64,000 nucleotides of DNA from Micromonospora parathelypteridis (GTDB taxonomy: Bacteria > Actinomycetota > Actinomycetes > Mycobacteriales > Micromonosporaceae): NCBI RefSeq assembly GCF_014201145.1, contig NZ_JACHDP010000001.1:6882001-6946000 (forward strand), written 5' to 3'. Of this stretch, positions 1 through 8,207 are shown in pieces. Positions within the stretch are counted from its first letter, which is position 1. Each line of letters opens with the position of its first letter. The translations under genes were made by a program, and so were the position numbers. Below the pieces are notes generated by a model that worked only from the letters and a program-made list of their open reading frames with translations, was not told where the DNA came from and made no database searches.

Positions 1-355
1 GGTAGCGCTGCGCCTCGCGCCGGACGCCCCAGCGCCCTGGGTCACCGCCGGCCCACTGCTCGTCGCCGGCATCGGCAGCGGGCTGGTGATCGCCCCCAAC
101 CAGACGCTCACCCTCGCCGAGGTGCCGTTACCGCAGGCAGGCAGTGGCGCGGGCATGCTGCAGACCGGTCAGCGGATCGGGGCCGCAGCCGGTATCGCCG
201 CCGTCGGCTCGCTGTTCTTCTCGTCGGTGGCCGACAGCCGCGGCAACTGGACCATGGCCTTCGAGAAGTCCCTCACGCTGGCGGCCGGCATCATCGCGCT
301 CGCGCTGATCGCCGCGCTGATCGACATCGTCCGCAGCCACAAACACGAGAACTGA
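1..355 (+). CDS. MFS drug-efflux transporter, C-terminal fragment (DHA2 type)
   Basis: The reading frame is open at the left edge and stops at 353-355, so only the last ~117 residues are in the window. They contain a glycine-rich membrane segment (GIGSGLVIAPNQ), the loop AGSGAGMLQTGQRIGAAAG and a last hydrophobic helix followed by a short charged tail ending HKHEN. The GxGxGxxxxPNQ and QTGQRIGAAxG patterns are typical of the last transmembrane helices of 14-TM EmrB/QacA proton-driven drug exporters. Substrate cannot be read from this piece. A strong hairpin follows at 367-404. Confidence 0.75.
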   Translation, partial: VALRLAPDAPAPWVTAGPLLVAGIGSGLVIAPNQTLTLAEVPLPQAGSGAGMLQTGQRIGAAAGIAAVGSLFFSSVADSRGNWTMAFEKSLTLAAGIIALALIAALIDIVRSHKHEN

Positions 356-366
356 CCGGGGTACGC

Positions 367-404
367 CGCTGGCCGGCACCCCAGGTGCGGGGTGCCGGCC
401 AGCG
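367..404. terminator. Bidirectional terminator hairpin
   Basis: A perfect 16-bp stem (367-382 with 389-404) encloses a 6-nt loop. It lies between the ends of two convergent genes (stops at 355 and 426), the expected place for a shared factor-independent terminator. There is no U tract, as is usual in high-GC actinomycetes. Confidence 0.75.
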
Positions 405-425
405 GTCGAGTGTTCATGTGCGGGG

Positions 426-1010
426 TCAGCTGTTCCAGTGCTGGCCGACGAGGTCGGCGGCCTGCTGCTCCCACTGGGCGTAGGCGTCGGGGTAGGCGGA
501 GACCTGGACGGTCTGCGCGGCCTCGGTCAGGGGCATGTCCTGCCACCCGTCAACCTGCCGCAGGCCCTTGAGGAACGCGGTGGTGGAGTAGGCCGGGTCG
601 GTGATCTGCTCCGGGGTACCCCAACCCGAACTCGGGCGCTGCTGGAACAGGCCCAGCGAGTCGTGGTCGTTCATGTCACCGAGGTGGCCGAGGTTCTCCA
701 GCTTCGACTCCTGCAGGCTCGTCGCGATCGAGATGACCGCGGCCCGCTCGGGGAGGCCGGCCTTCTTCGTGGCGGCGATGATCGCCTTGGCGTTGGCGGT
801 CTGCTCATCGTTCAACGAGATGCGCGACTGGTCGCCCTGCGTGCCGTGCGGGATCAACTTGCTCGTATCGGGCTTGTCGGCCTGCACCGCCACCGCGACG
901 GGCTTGGCATCAACCGGGTTGGCGTGGCCGGCGATCGGACCGGCGAACACACCGCCGGCGAACGCGAGACCAGCAACAGACAGCACACTCTTACGCATGA
1001 TCGTGTTCAT
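426..1010 (-). CDS. Secreted lysozyme-like peptidoglycan hydrolase
   Basis: Protein of 194 aa. The ATG at 1010 is chosen because GAAGGAG lies 7 nt upstream; a longer frame to 1100 has no such site. Residues 1-30 form a signal peptide (basic start, hydrophobic core, Ala-rich cleavage region ending near GHA). The second half contains ATSLQESKLENLGH and DSLGLFQQRPSSGWG, the pattern of a secreted actinobacterial lysozyme/transglycosylase-fold family in which the Glu of QES is the likely catalytic acid. Expected role: cutting or remodelling wall glycan outside the membrane. It is monocistronic, with a terminator at 367-404 and an unusual tandem promoter-like array upstream. Confidence 0.7.
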   Translation of the reverse strand: MNTIMRKSVLSVAGLAFAGGVFAGPIAGHANPVDAKPVAVAVQADKPDTSKLIPHGTQGDQSRISLNDEQTANAKAIIAATKKAGLPERAAVISIATSLQESKLENLGHLGDMNDHDSLGLFQQRPSSGWGTPEQITDPAYSTTAFLKGLRQVDGWQDMPLTEAAQTVQVSAYPDAYAQWEQQAADLVGQHWNS

Positions 1011-1150
1011 GGGGGTAGCTCCTTCGGGGGTAAGGACACCCAGCCGCCCATAAGGGGGAAGGCGTGCCGGGTGTGAGCACCTCGTCCGGGCGCTGCACAA
1101 AACAGGGGAAAGTCTTAAAGGGAGTTGGCGCCTGACTGACAGCGCCGAGG

Positions 1151-1340
1151 TCGGCGGCCTACAAGCGGGGGGCTCGTGGCGCCGGGTCCATGTGTAACGA
1201 CCCGAGGTCGGGGGTCATTCCCGGGGTGGCTCACGAGCGGAGGGCTTGTGGCGCCCGGGTTCGGCGGCCTGCGAGCGGAGGGCTCGTGGCGCCGGGTCTG
1301 TGTGTAACGACCCGGGGGCCGGGGTCATTCCGGAGGTGGC
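1151..1340. repeat. 110-bp tandem duplication in an intergenic region
   Basis: Bases 1151-1230 and 1261-1340 align with a period of exactly 110 bp; the blocks TCGGCGGCCT, GGCTCGTGGC, TGTGTAACGA and GGGGTCATTC are identical in both. A shorter unit, GAGCGGAGGGCTYGTGGCGCC with small changes, appears a third time at 1234-1256. The duplication carries two of the four promoter-like elements. No ORF in this 1011-1947 gap looks coding. Confidence 0.8.
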
Positions 1341-1505
1341 CCACCTATCCGCGACCTCGTGGAGGCGGCGGCCGGGCGGTCGTTCGGGGAGACTGTAACG
1401 ACCGGGCGGGGACCAGCATTCCAACCCCGGGGGGCGGGGCGCTAGCCGGTGGTGCTGCGATCGTCAGGGTATGTAACGACCCCGGCCCGGCCATGATTCC
1501 GGGCC
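1190..1505 (-). promoter_or_regulatory. Four tandem SigR-like promoter elements
   Basis: Read on the minus strand, the block GGAAT-N18-GTTACA occurs four times; its right end (as TGTAAC on the plus strand) begins at 1193, 1303, 1394 and 1472. All four have exactly 18 nt between GGAAT and GTT, and all have GGTC directly before GTTACA. This matches the known SigR (mycobacterial SigH) consensus GGAAT-N18-GTT. All four point toward the wall hydrolase gene starting at 1010. Two copies lie in a 110-bp tandem duplication. The alternative is a dispersed intergenic repeat that only resembles a promoter. Confidence 0.5.
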
Positions 1506-1598
1506 ACGGGTGCCACCGGTCACAGGCCAGAACACCCCAGAACGGACACAACGCGCACGTCGGGGCCGCCCGTGTGGCCTCAGTCCGCCTCGCTCGGG

Positions 1599-1678
1599 GA
1601 TGATCCACTCCAGATCGCCGATATTGGGGTATCCACGGCGCGGGACACCCCCAGGTCGGCGACCTCGTGTCGATCATG
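1599..1678. repeat. Large imperfect palindrome (dispersed-repeat type)
   Basis: The arms 1599-1634 and 1642-1678 pair imperfectly over about 36 nt around a 7-nt centre. A related half-copy (GCCGACCTGGAGTCGATCA) follows at 1765-1783. It lies in a non-coding stretch between the hydrolase promoter region and the LPXTG gene terminator. It resembles the interspersed palindromic repeats of Micromonospora-type genomes, but copy number cannot be judged from one window. Confidence 0.6.
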
Positions 1679-1871
1679 ATCACGACAGCCTGCAACGGCG
1701 CACCCAAAGGCGGACATATCCCTCTTCGGGCCGGGGTGACCGAGGCCTCGCTCCGGGAAACCGCGCCGACCTGGAGTCGATCAGGCACCGCACCGCACCT
1801 CGCCGCGCCCGGCCACGAGTCGGCCAGGGGGATCTCGCGGGGAACTGGGGGCGGAAACCGGACAAGACGGG

Positions 1872-1905
1872 CTGGCGCCCGTCGGAGTGTTCCGACGGGC
1901 GCCAG
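1872..1905 (-). terminator. Terminator of the glycosyltransferase-DUF4012-LPXTG operon
   Basis: A perfect 15-bp stem (1872-1886 with 1891-1905) has a GTGT loop and lies 43 bp past the stop codon of the LPXTG protein gene, which is transcribed leftward. Confidence 0.75.
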
Positions 1906-1947
1906 CTTCGTGTGCAATCCGGGCACTGCCCGGTGGTGTGCGGGTTA

Positions 1948-2574
1948 CTACGCAGCACCGCCGAGGCGCTGGCGGCGACGCCAGGCCAGGGTCAGCAGCA
2001 GCATGACCGCTCCGGCGCCGACCAGGCCGCCGCCGAGCTTCATGGGTGTGCCGAGGCTGTCACCGGTGACAGGCAGCGGCTGCTTCTTGTGCAGCACCCG
2101 CAGCTCGGTGCTGGCGGTACGGTCGGAATCCCGGCCCGTGGCGGTGAAGGTCAGCAGACCCGTCACCGACGGCTTGTAGCGCTTGCTGAAGCTACCCTCG
2201 CCGTTGGTTTGCGCCGTGAAGCTCAGTGGCGCGCTGGCCTGGTAGGCCACCGGGACCATGGCCACGGTGCTGCCGTCGCTACGGCGAGCGGGAGCCTGAC
2301 CGCCGGCCGGAGCAGCCAGCGGGGCCACCGTCACCACGATGTCGACAGTCTCGTTCGGACCGAAGCCGGTGCCGGTCAGTACGACGGTCTCACCGATGAA
2401 GATCGTCGGCCGGTTGACGGTGAGCGACGGGCCGACCGGCGTGTACGGCGGCGGCTGGGGCGGGTCGGTGGTCGCGCTGGGCGCCGGCTGCGGCTGTGCC
2501 GCCCCCGCTGCCGTCGGCACGGCCACCACGGCCAGGCCGACCGTGAGCGCCATGATGATGCGGGATAGCCGCAT
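1948..2574 (-). CDS. LPXTG-type sortase-anchored surface protein
   Basis: Protein of 208 aa. The ATG at 2574 has AGGAGGG 8 nt upstream, preferred over an upstream in-frame ATG at 2598. It has an N-terminal signal peptide, a Pro/Thr-rich linker, a beta-rich central domain with the IPT/Ig-like phrase VVLTGTGFGPNETVDI, then LPVTGDS, a hydrophobic helix and the basic tail WRRRQRLGG. LPVTG plus helix plus basic tail is a sortase sorting signal, so the protein should be covalently attached to peptidoglycan. It starts 13 bp after the DUF4012 gene and is probably co-translated with it. No sortase gene is visible in the window. Confidence 0.8.
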   Translation of the reverse strand: MRLSRIIMALTVGLAVVAVPTAAGAAQPQPAPSATTDPPQPPPYTPVGPSLTVNRPTIFIGETVVLTGTGFGPNETVDIVVTVAPLAAPAGGQAPARRSDGSTVAMVPVAYQASAPLSFTAQTNGEGSFSKRYKPSVTGLLTFTATGRDSDRTASTELRVLHKKQPLPVTGDSLGTPMKLGGGLVGAGAVMLLLTLAWRRRQRLGGAA

Positions 2575-2587
2575 AATTGGTTCCCTC

Positions 2588-4372
2588 CTACTGGTCACAG
2601 CTTGGTGCGGAATGAACTTGGGTGATCCAGGGGTTGGCGGTGGGGGTCAGCCACAGCTCGGCCTGCCCGACGCCGGTCTTGGCCGTCAGTACGGTGGCCT
2701 CCAGCACCCTCTCGACGCCGGGGCCGACGTCGACGCTGGTGGTCGCCACGTGACGGCGGCGTTCGGTGCCGCTGCCAAGCGCCGTCTCGGCCCCGTCGAG
2801 CCGGGCCTCGACCACCGCTCCACCAGCCGGGCTGAAGATCGACACCAAGGTGCGAACGGTGTACGGGTCGCCAGCCAGACCGAGGCCGAGGACGGATTCG
2901 CTAAGTCCGGACTTCGGCGCCGTCGAGCGCATGGTCACCCGCAGCCGGAGCTCGCGGCGACCGTCGGGCCGGCATTCGCCGACTGTCAGGTTCGCCGTCG
3001 GCCGCAGGTAGTAGCCGAGCTTCGCGCCGCTGCCGTCGTTGAGGAACACGCCGACAGTCGGCACGGTGTCCTGTTCCGGAAGCGTCCCGGCCATCCGACT
3101 CTCGCCGAATGTCCGCTGTTCCTCTGGTCGGGCACTCCAGAACAATATGCGACGTTCAGTGATAGCACGGTCGAATGCGGACAACAACACTCGCGGGTTG
3201 ACATTCTTCTTGAAGAAGGCGTCGAAGACCGAAGCGGCTGACGCCGCGAAGAAATCGTCCTGCTGCTTGACGTTCAACCGCTGGTAGCTGTCGTTGAGCA
3301 GGGTCTGCACGACCTTCTCGCTGGCAAGCGGGACACCACCGGGCACCAGCACCGGACCGGTCGCCTTGAGCAGGTAGGACAGCACCACCGGGTCGACGGC
3401 AAGCACCCCGTCGACCGTGGTGCCCGTCGAGCGGCGGAACATCTCGCGGTACAGCGAGGCGGCGGTCGGGAAGTGCGGGGACAGATTGACGTCGGCGGGA
3501 TAGATGCCGGGCAGGTCGGTCCAGAGCGCCCGGATCTCGCCGGGCACCTTCAGCGCCGGGGTGAACCGGCCGAGCGAGGCACTGCTGCCCTGCTTGCCCA
3601 TCTTCACCGCGCCGTTCTCGGCCTCCAACATCGCATACGCGCCGAACATGCCTCCGGTGGCGCGCAGCTCGGCCAGGTTCTGCGAGACCAGCAGGTACCG
3701 TCGCGGTCCGTTCGCGCCGAGCAGCGGCGGCAGCAGGCGGGCGCCCTGGTCGGCGGCCGCGGTCAGGCTGGCCAGTCGGTCGATCTCGGCGCGTAGGTCG
3801 GTCAACGCCTGCCGAATCTGGCTGACAAGACTGCCGGCCGGCACCGCCGCCAGGTCCTTGCGGGTACGTTGCACCGACTCGTCCACCTGGGCCAGCTCGG
3901 CGGAGACAGCGGTGAGTCGAGCGAGATCCACCCGGCCACCGGCCGGCACCAGGCTCGTCAGATCCGTCCGAAGCAGAGTCGGGAACGCCTGCCGGGCCAG
4001 CTCGTCGATGGCGACGGCGATCCGGCGGACGGCGTCGAGATCGTCGCCGGCAATCGGCGTGCGCTGGCCGAACCGCCAACTCGGGTCGGCGGTCGCGTCC
4101 CGGGCCGCACCGGACTGCTCCTGCAGCGCCGCGAGCGTCCGCCGGGCGCGGTCGGTGTCCCCGCCGACCACCTGGGCACTCAACTCCCTGGCCAGGCCTG
4201 CGGCGTTGAGCAGGTGAGCACGCGCCTGCCAGCCGCGGAAGCCGATCCACCCGCCGGTCGCCAGCAGCAGCGAGCCGACCACCAGGGCGCCGAGAAGGGC
4301 CCGTCGCAGTCGGGCACGCCGACGACGCCGGGACCGGCTTCGTCGCCGGGTCGGCCGTTCGCTCTCCGTCAC
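2588..4372 (-). CDS. DUF4012-family membrane-anchored extracellular protein
   Basis: Protein of 594 aa. The GTG at 4372 is favoured because GGGAG lies 6 nt upstream; an in-frame start at 4429 lacks this. It has an Arg-rich cytoplasmic tail (residues 5-24), one transmembrane helix (about 25-43) and a long extracytoplasmic part. The centre has the DUF4012 signature RRYLLVSQNLAELRATGG and the following VNLSPHFPTAASLYREMF and GVLAVDPVVLSYLL. The family is widespread next to polysaccharide genes and has no established biochemical role. It sits between a glycosyltransferase and a sortase substrate, so a part in surface glycan or surface protein assembly is likely. Confidence 0.8.
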   Translation of the reverse strand: MTESERPTRRRSRSRRRRRARLRRALLGALVVGSLLLATGGWIGFRGWQARAHLLNAAGLARELSAQVVGGDTDRARRTLAALQEQSGAARDATADPSWRFGQRTPIAGDDLDAVRRIAVAIDELARQAFPTLLRTDLTSLVPAGGRVDLARLTAVSAELAQVDESVQRTRKDLAAVPAGSLVSQIRQALTDLRAEIDRLASLTAAADQGARLLPPLLGANGPRRYLLVSQNLAELRATGGMFGAYAMLEAENGAVKMGKQGSSASLGRFTPALKVPGEIRALWTDLPGIYPADVNLSPHFPTAASLYREMFRRSTGTTVDGVLAVDPVVLSYLLKATGPVLVPGGVPLASEKVVQTLLNDSYQRLNVKQQDDFFAASAASVFDAFFKKNVNPRVLLSAFDRAITERRILFWSARPEEQRTFGESRMAGTLPEQDTVPTVGVFLNDGSGAKLGYYLRPTANLTVGECRPDGRRELRLRVTMRSTAPKSGLSESVLGLGLAGDPYTVRTLVSIFSPAGGAVVEARLDGAETALGSGTERRRHVATTSVDVGPGVERVLEATVLTAKTGVGQAELWLTPTANPWITQVHSAPSCDQ

Positions 4373-4469
4373 ACCACACTCCCGTTCGCGGAACCGGACA
4401 GAAGGTCGATTCCCTGACGTTCTTAGCACGTGTCGGGGAACTTCGTACCGTTATTGCGCTACGCGTCCT

Positions 4470-5717
4470 TTATGCGAGTTTCCTTCGCGGCTCGGCAACG
4501 GGCTCTGCGACTCGCCCCGCGGCCTCCTGAAGCAGCCGCTCGATCCGGTCCACCCCGGCGGGCAGCGACATCTCCCGCAGGTACGCCGCCCGCCCCCGAC
4601 GGCCCATCTCGGTACGCGTCGGCGGAGGAATGGTGGCGGCCAACCAGAACCGGTCGGCGAGCGCCGCCCAGTCCTCCGGTGGGCAGGACAGCCCTGCCCT
4701 GGCGCGTTCGACCAGCTCGGTCGTGTCCCCGCCGGCCGACGCCACCACCGGCGCGGCACAGGAGAGCGCGGCCTGGAGTTTGCCGGGCACCATGCCCCGC
4801 AGCTCCGGAAGGTCGCGCAACATGATCAGCTGGTAGTCGGCGGCGGCGTACAGCTCGGGCATGTCGACCGGCGACCGTCGCTCCACGAAGCGGACGTTGT
4901 CCGCGCCCAACTCGGCGGCGAGCCCTCGCACCCCCCGCTCGGCCGCCCCCGAACCCACCAGGACCAGATCCATCGTCCGATCCAGCGCCGCCGCCGCTCG
5001 GACCGCGGTTTCCAGCCCCTGCCGTGGGCCGATGGTGCCGGCGTGCATCACCACGCACCGACCGTCGCGGCGGACCAACTGGCGGGCCGCCGCGCCGGGC
5101 GTCGCCGGATAGAAGATCCGCTCGTCGGTCCAGTTCAGCACCAGCTGAACCCGGGACGGTTCGGCGCCGGCGGCGACAACCAGATCCCGCATCGACGGCG
5201 CGGCGACGGCGATCCGCGCGGCAGCCCGGTAGATCCGGGTCATCGCGCTGCCCATCCGCGCCACCCAGCGCCCCTCGCCCGCCTCGTCGGTGCCGTCACG
5301 GGTCCAGACGTCCTGGACGTGCAGCACCGTGGGCACCTGCCCGAGCAGCCGGAGCACCCCGGCTGCGGCGAATGTCGTGGCCGGAAGCTGGAAGACGTAC
5401 AGCGCGTCCACGCCACTGAAATATCGGCGTGCGGCCAGCGTCGCGCTGCCGGCGAACGAGAGGTAGCTGGCCATCCGGGCTCCGGTGGACGTGGCGCCCC
5501 CGGGGTAGCGGGGCACTCGTCGGACGGTCAACCGTTCGCTGTGCGTCTCGTGGTGCCAACGCTGCCGCCAGCCGGGATAGACGTGCCCGCCGGGGTAGTC
5601 CGGGAACCCGGTGAGCACGCGAACCTCGTGCCCCCGCGCGGCCAACTCCTCGGCGAGGCTGCCGGGGATGAACGCGGGCTCGGGTGGAAAGTGGTAGGAC
5701 AGGATGCCAATCTTCAC
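4470..5717 (-). CDS. WcaI-like glycosyltransferase (GT4, GT-B fold)
   Basis: Protein of 415 aa. The GTG at 5717 opens the canonical start VKIGILSYHFPPEPAFIPG and has GGGGG about 7 nt upstream; the long extension to 5915 would overlap the divergent phosphatase gene and looks non-coding. The N-terminal domain ends near LHVQDVW. The C-terminal nucleotide-sugar domain has MHAGTIGPRQGLE, LVLVGSGAAERGV and PGKLQAALSCAAPVVAS. These are hallmarks of retaining GT4 enzymes of the colanic-acid WcaI group, which add sugars to a lipid-linked glycan at the cytoplasmic face. It is first in a leftward operon with the DUF4012 gene. Confidence 0.85.
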   Translation of the reverse strand: MKIGILSYHFPPEPAFIPGSLAEELAARGHEVRVLTGFPDYPGGHVYPGWRQRWHHETHSERLTVRRVPRYPGGATSTGARMASYLSFAGSATLAARRYFSGVDALYVFQLPATTFAAAGVLRLLGQVPTVLHVQDVWTRDGTDEAGEGRWVARMGSAMTRIYRAAARIAVAAPSMRDLVVAAGAEPSRVQLVLNWTDERIFYPATPGAAARQLVRRDGRCVVMHAGTIGPRQGLETAVRAAAALDRTMDLVLVGSGAAERGVRGLAAELGADNVRFVERRSPVDMPELYAAADYQLIMLRDLPELRGMVPGKLQAALSCAAPVVASAGGDTTELVERARAGLSCPPEDWAALADRFWLAATIPPPTRTEMGRRGRAAYLREMSLPAGVDRIERLLQEAAGRVAEPVAEPRRKLA

Positions 5718-5885
5718 TGGTACGCCCCCGTCCACTGCGGATCGACATCGGCCGGCGCGGCACCCTGACCGACGGGCGGACGGCGCGCGTACGATGCCGA
5801 CAACCCCTCCCTGCGCGGCCGCCGGCACCGACGCACCGTCCTCGCGGTGCGTCCACCCGCGTCCGCACCGATGAGAGGGGCACCG

Positions 5886-6440
5886 ATGGCTGATCGCGTG
5901 TTGTTCGTCTGCCACGCCAACCTGTGCCGGTCACCGATGGCCGAGCATCTGGCCCGCCGGCTGCTGGCCGACCGGCCCGTCACCGTGGCCAGCGCCGGCA
6001 CCGACGCGATGGACGGGCTGGGCATGCATCCGTACGCCATGGAGGTCGTGGCCGAGAGCGGCGCGGACGCGGCGGCGTTCCGGACCCGAGCGTTGCGGCC
6101 CGAGTACCTGGTCGATGCGACGCTGGTGCTGACCGCGACGAGGCGCCAGCGCTCGATCTGTACCGCGCTGGCGCCGAGCGCCCTGCACCGGACGTTCACG
6201 CTGCACCAGTTCGGCCGGCTGGCGGCGGCGGCGGAGCCGCCCGTCGAGTCGGCCGACGACCCGTTGCGGGCGGCGGTCGCCGCCGCCGCCCAGGCCCGGG
6301 GACGGCTGCAACCCGCCGCCCCGGACGAGGACGACCTTCGGGACCCGATCGGCGGCGCCGCCGCCGACTTCCGACGCTGCGCCGAGGAGATCGAACGGTC
6401 GCTGCGACCCCTCGCCGCGCTCATCGGGGCAGCCGGGTGA
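5886..6440 (+). CDS. Low-molecular-weight protein-tyrosine phosphatase
   Basis: Protein of 184 aa. The ATG at 5886 is preceded by GAGAGGGG. The catalytic loop CHANLCRS (residues 9-16) fits CX5R(S/T), with Cys9 the nucleophile and Arg15 the phosphate binder; RDPIGG near the C-terminus carries the general-acid Asp. Such enzymes dephosphorylate BY-kinases that control exopolysaccharide export, and the BY-kinase gene overlaps this one tail-to-tail by 20 bp. It is transcribed divergently from the glycosyltransferase. At about 30 residues longer than the usual ~150, it has an extra Ala-rich stretch around residues 110-145. Confidence 0.9.
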   Translation: MADRVLFVCHANLCRSPMAEHLARRLLADRPVTVASAGTDAMDGLGMHPYAMEVVAESGADAAAFRTRALRPEYLVDATLVLTATRRQRSICTALAPSALHRTFTLHQFGRLAAAAEPPVESADDPLRAAVAAAAQARGRLQPAAPDEDDLRDPIGGAAADFRRCAEEIERSLRPLAALIGAAG

Positions 6441-7884
6441 GCTCCTGGGTGTGGTCGGCGACGCCGTTGACCCCGGTGGTGGTCCCGCTGTGCCGGCCGG
6501 CCGTCGCCCGCTCGGACGGCGCCGATCCCTTGGATATCGAGGTGACCACCCGGTAGGCCTCGTACTGGTACGCCTCGGCCTTGGCCACCTTGGCCATGTT
6601 CAGCACGCAGCCGAGGAGCCGGACCGAGACCGAGTGCAGTGAGCGGGCCGCCGCGGCCACCTGACTGCGCGAGGTACGGCCCTGCTGGGTCACCAGCAGC
6701 GCACCGTCGGCCTGCACGGCCACGACCACGCCGTCGGTCACCGCGAGCAGCGGCGCGGTGTCGATGATCACGATGTCCGCCGACTCCCGCAGCGCCAGCA
6801 GCAGGTCCGACATCGCCTTGGAGCCGAGCAGCTCGCTCGGGTTCGGCGGGGCGGAACCGCTCGGTAGCACCAGCATCGACTTGTCGCCCCAGCGCTGCAC
6901 GACGTCGCCGACCTTCACGTCACCGACGAGCACGTCGGTGAGGCCGACGCCGGCGTCCAGGCCCAGGTACTCGTCGACCTTCGGGCGGCGCAGGTCCGCG
7001 TCGACGAGCAGGACCCGCCAACCCGCCTCGGCCAACGCGATGGCCAGGTTGCAGGAGAGCGTGGTCTTGCCCTCGCCCTGCAGAGCGCTGGTCACGGCGA
7101 TGACTCGGGCCGGCTCGTGGACGTCCACGAACCGCAGGTTCGTCCGTAGCTTGCGGACCGCCTCGGCGCGCGCCGAGGTCGCGGCGTCGCCGATGATCAG
7201 CGGCTTGGCGCGGGCGCCGCTCTCGAAGGGGATCTCGCCGAGGAGCGGACTGCCGGTGGCCCGCTGCAGGCCGGCGGAGTCACGCAGCCGCACGTCGGCG
7301 ACGCCGCGCAGGATCGCCAGGCCGACGCCGAGCACCAGGCCGATCAGGCCGCCGAGGGTGAGGTTGCGCGCCGGCTGCGGCGAGACCGGGCTGGCGCTGA
7401 CCCGTGGGCCGCTGACCACCTCGATCTTGAGCGGGGCCTTGCCCTCCGGGGTCGTCTCGACCTTCTCCACCAGCTCGACGAACTTGGTGGCGAGACTCTC
7501 TGTCACCCGCAACGCCCGGGTCTGGTCGGTGTCGTTCACCGACGCGCGCAGCAGGACGGTGCCGGTCTCGGTGGAGGTGGTGACCCGGCTGCGCACCTCG
7601 TCCGCGGTGAGGCCCACCGGCGTCTCGGCCACCACGCTCTGCGCCAGCCGGTCGCTGGTGAGCAGGTCGGCGTACGACTTGACGCGCTGTTGGAGGAAGA
7701 GTCCACCCTGGTAGGCGTCGCTGACGCCGGAGTTGGGGGTGGTGACGAAGAAGGTCACCGTGGCGACGTACCGGGGTTGGGCCCGTACGGTCAGGAACGC
7801 CGAGACGCCCAGGAGCACCATGACCGTGACCAGCACGACCCACCAGTGCCGACGCACATGGCGCAAGTGGCGGAGCAGTTCCAT
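6421..7884 (-). CDS. Polysaccharide co-polymerase / BY-type tyrosine autokinase (Wzz-Wzc-like)
   Basis: Protein of 487 aa. The ATG at 7884 has GGAGG 8 nt upstream, better than the in-frame start at 7953. It has a Wzz domain with TM1 at about 14-33, an extracellular loop, the proline motif SPVSPQPARN and TM2 at about 178-195. The cytoplasmic kinase has Walker A SALQGEGKTT (about 266-275), Walker A' LLVDADLRRP (about 292-301) and Walker B IVIIDTAP. The C-terminal tyrosine cluster is short (YQYEAY). It should set chain length and export of a surface polysaccharide and autophosphorylate on Tyr. It is convergent with, and overlaps, the phosphatase likely to oppose it. Confidence 0.88.
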   Translation of the reverse strand: MELLRHLRHVRRHWWVVLVTVMVLLGVSAFLTVRAQPRYVATVTFFVTTPNSGVSDAYQGGLFLQQRVKSYADLLTSDRLAQSVVAETPVGLTADEVRSRVTTSTETGTVLLRASVNDTDQTRALRVTESLATKFVELVEKVETTPEGKAPLKIEVVSGPRVSASPVSPQPARNLTLGGLIGLVLGVGLAILRGVADVRLRDSAGLQRATGSPLLGEIPFESGARAKPLIIGDAATSARAEAVRKLRTNLRFVDVHEPARVIAVTSALQGEGKTTLSCNLAIALAEAGWRVLLVDADLRRPKVDEYLGLDAGVGLTDVLVGDVKVGDVVQRWGDKSMLVLPSGSAPPNPSELLGSKAMSDLLLALRESADIVIIDTAPLLAVTDGVVVAVQADGALLVTQQGRTSRSQVAAAARSLHSVSVRLLGCVLNMAKVAKAEAYQYEAYRVVTSISKGSAPSERATAGRHSGTTTGVNGVADHTQELTRLPR

Positions 7885-8207
7885 CAGGAGCGCCTCCGTG
7901 TCGGTCCGGTTACGCCAAAAAACTTCACGAAAACCCCCAAGGTCGTCTGCCAACTCGTGAAACCATTAAAGCGGTTCATAGGGCTTATGTCCGGAGTTAG
8001 GTACTTTCTGACTCCGACACATGCGCCCGCATAACCAACCGGACAAACGGGCATTCGGCTGCGGCGATACCCGGGAAAAAGTCAGCGAGCGAACATCTCT
8101 GCGGTCGCCGCCGCGCACGAACCCGGATAAGGTCCGTGGCGGTGTGCCGGGAAGTCTGGTCGGCGAGTGGATTCCTGCCGTCCTGATTCCCGAGGTGAGC
8201 ACCGCAG
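7885..8207. other. Divergent promoter region, AT-richer than surroundings
   Basis: A 323-bp gap between the BY-kinase (leftward) and nhaA (rightward). It is clearly richer in A/T than its neighbours near 7915-8020 and includes an inverted repeat CGGAGT (7992-7997) with ACTCCG (8011-8016). No convincing -35/-10 pair, riboswitch or small ORF was recognised. Confidence 0.4.

Noticed and set aside
1011..1190. ydaO (c-di-AMP) riboswitch before the wall hydrolase gene
   Set aside because: These riboswitches are common before actinobacterial wall hydrolases, but I did not find the conserved blocks in this leader.
1151..1340. Possible CRISPR-like array
   Set aside because: Only two long tandem copies with a diverged remainder; repeats are intergenic and promoter-like, with no spacer structure and no cas genes.
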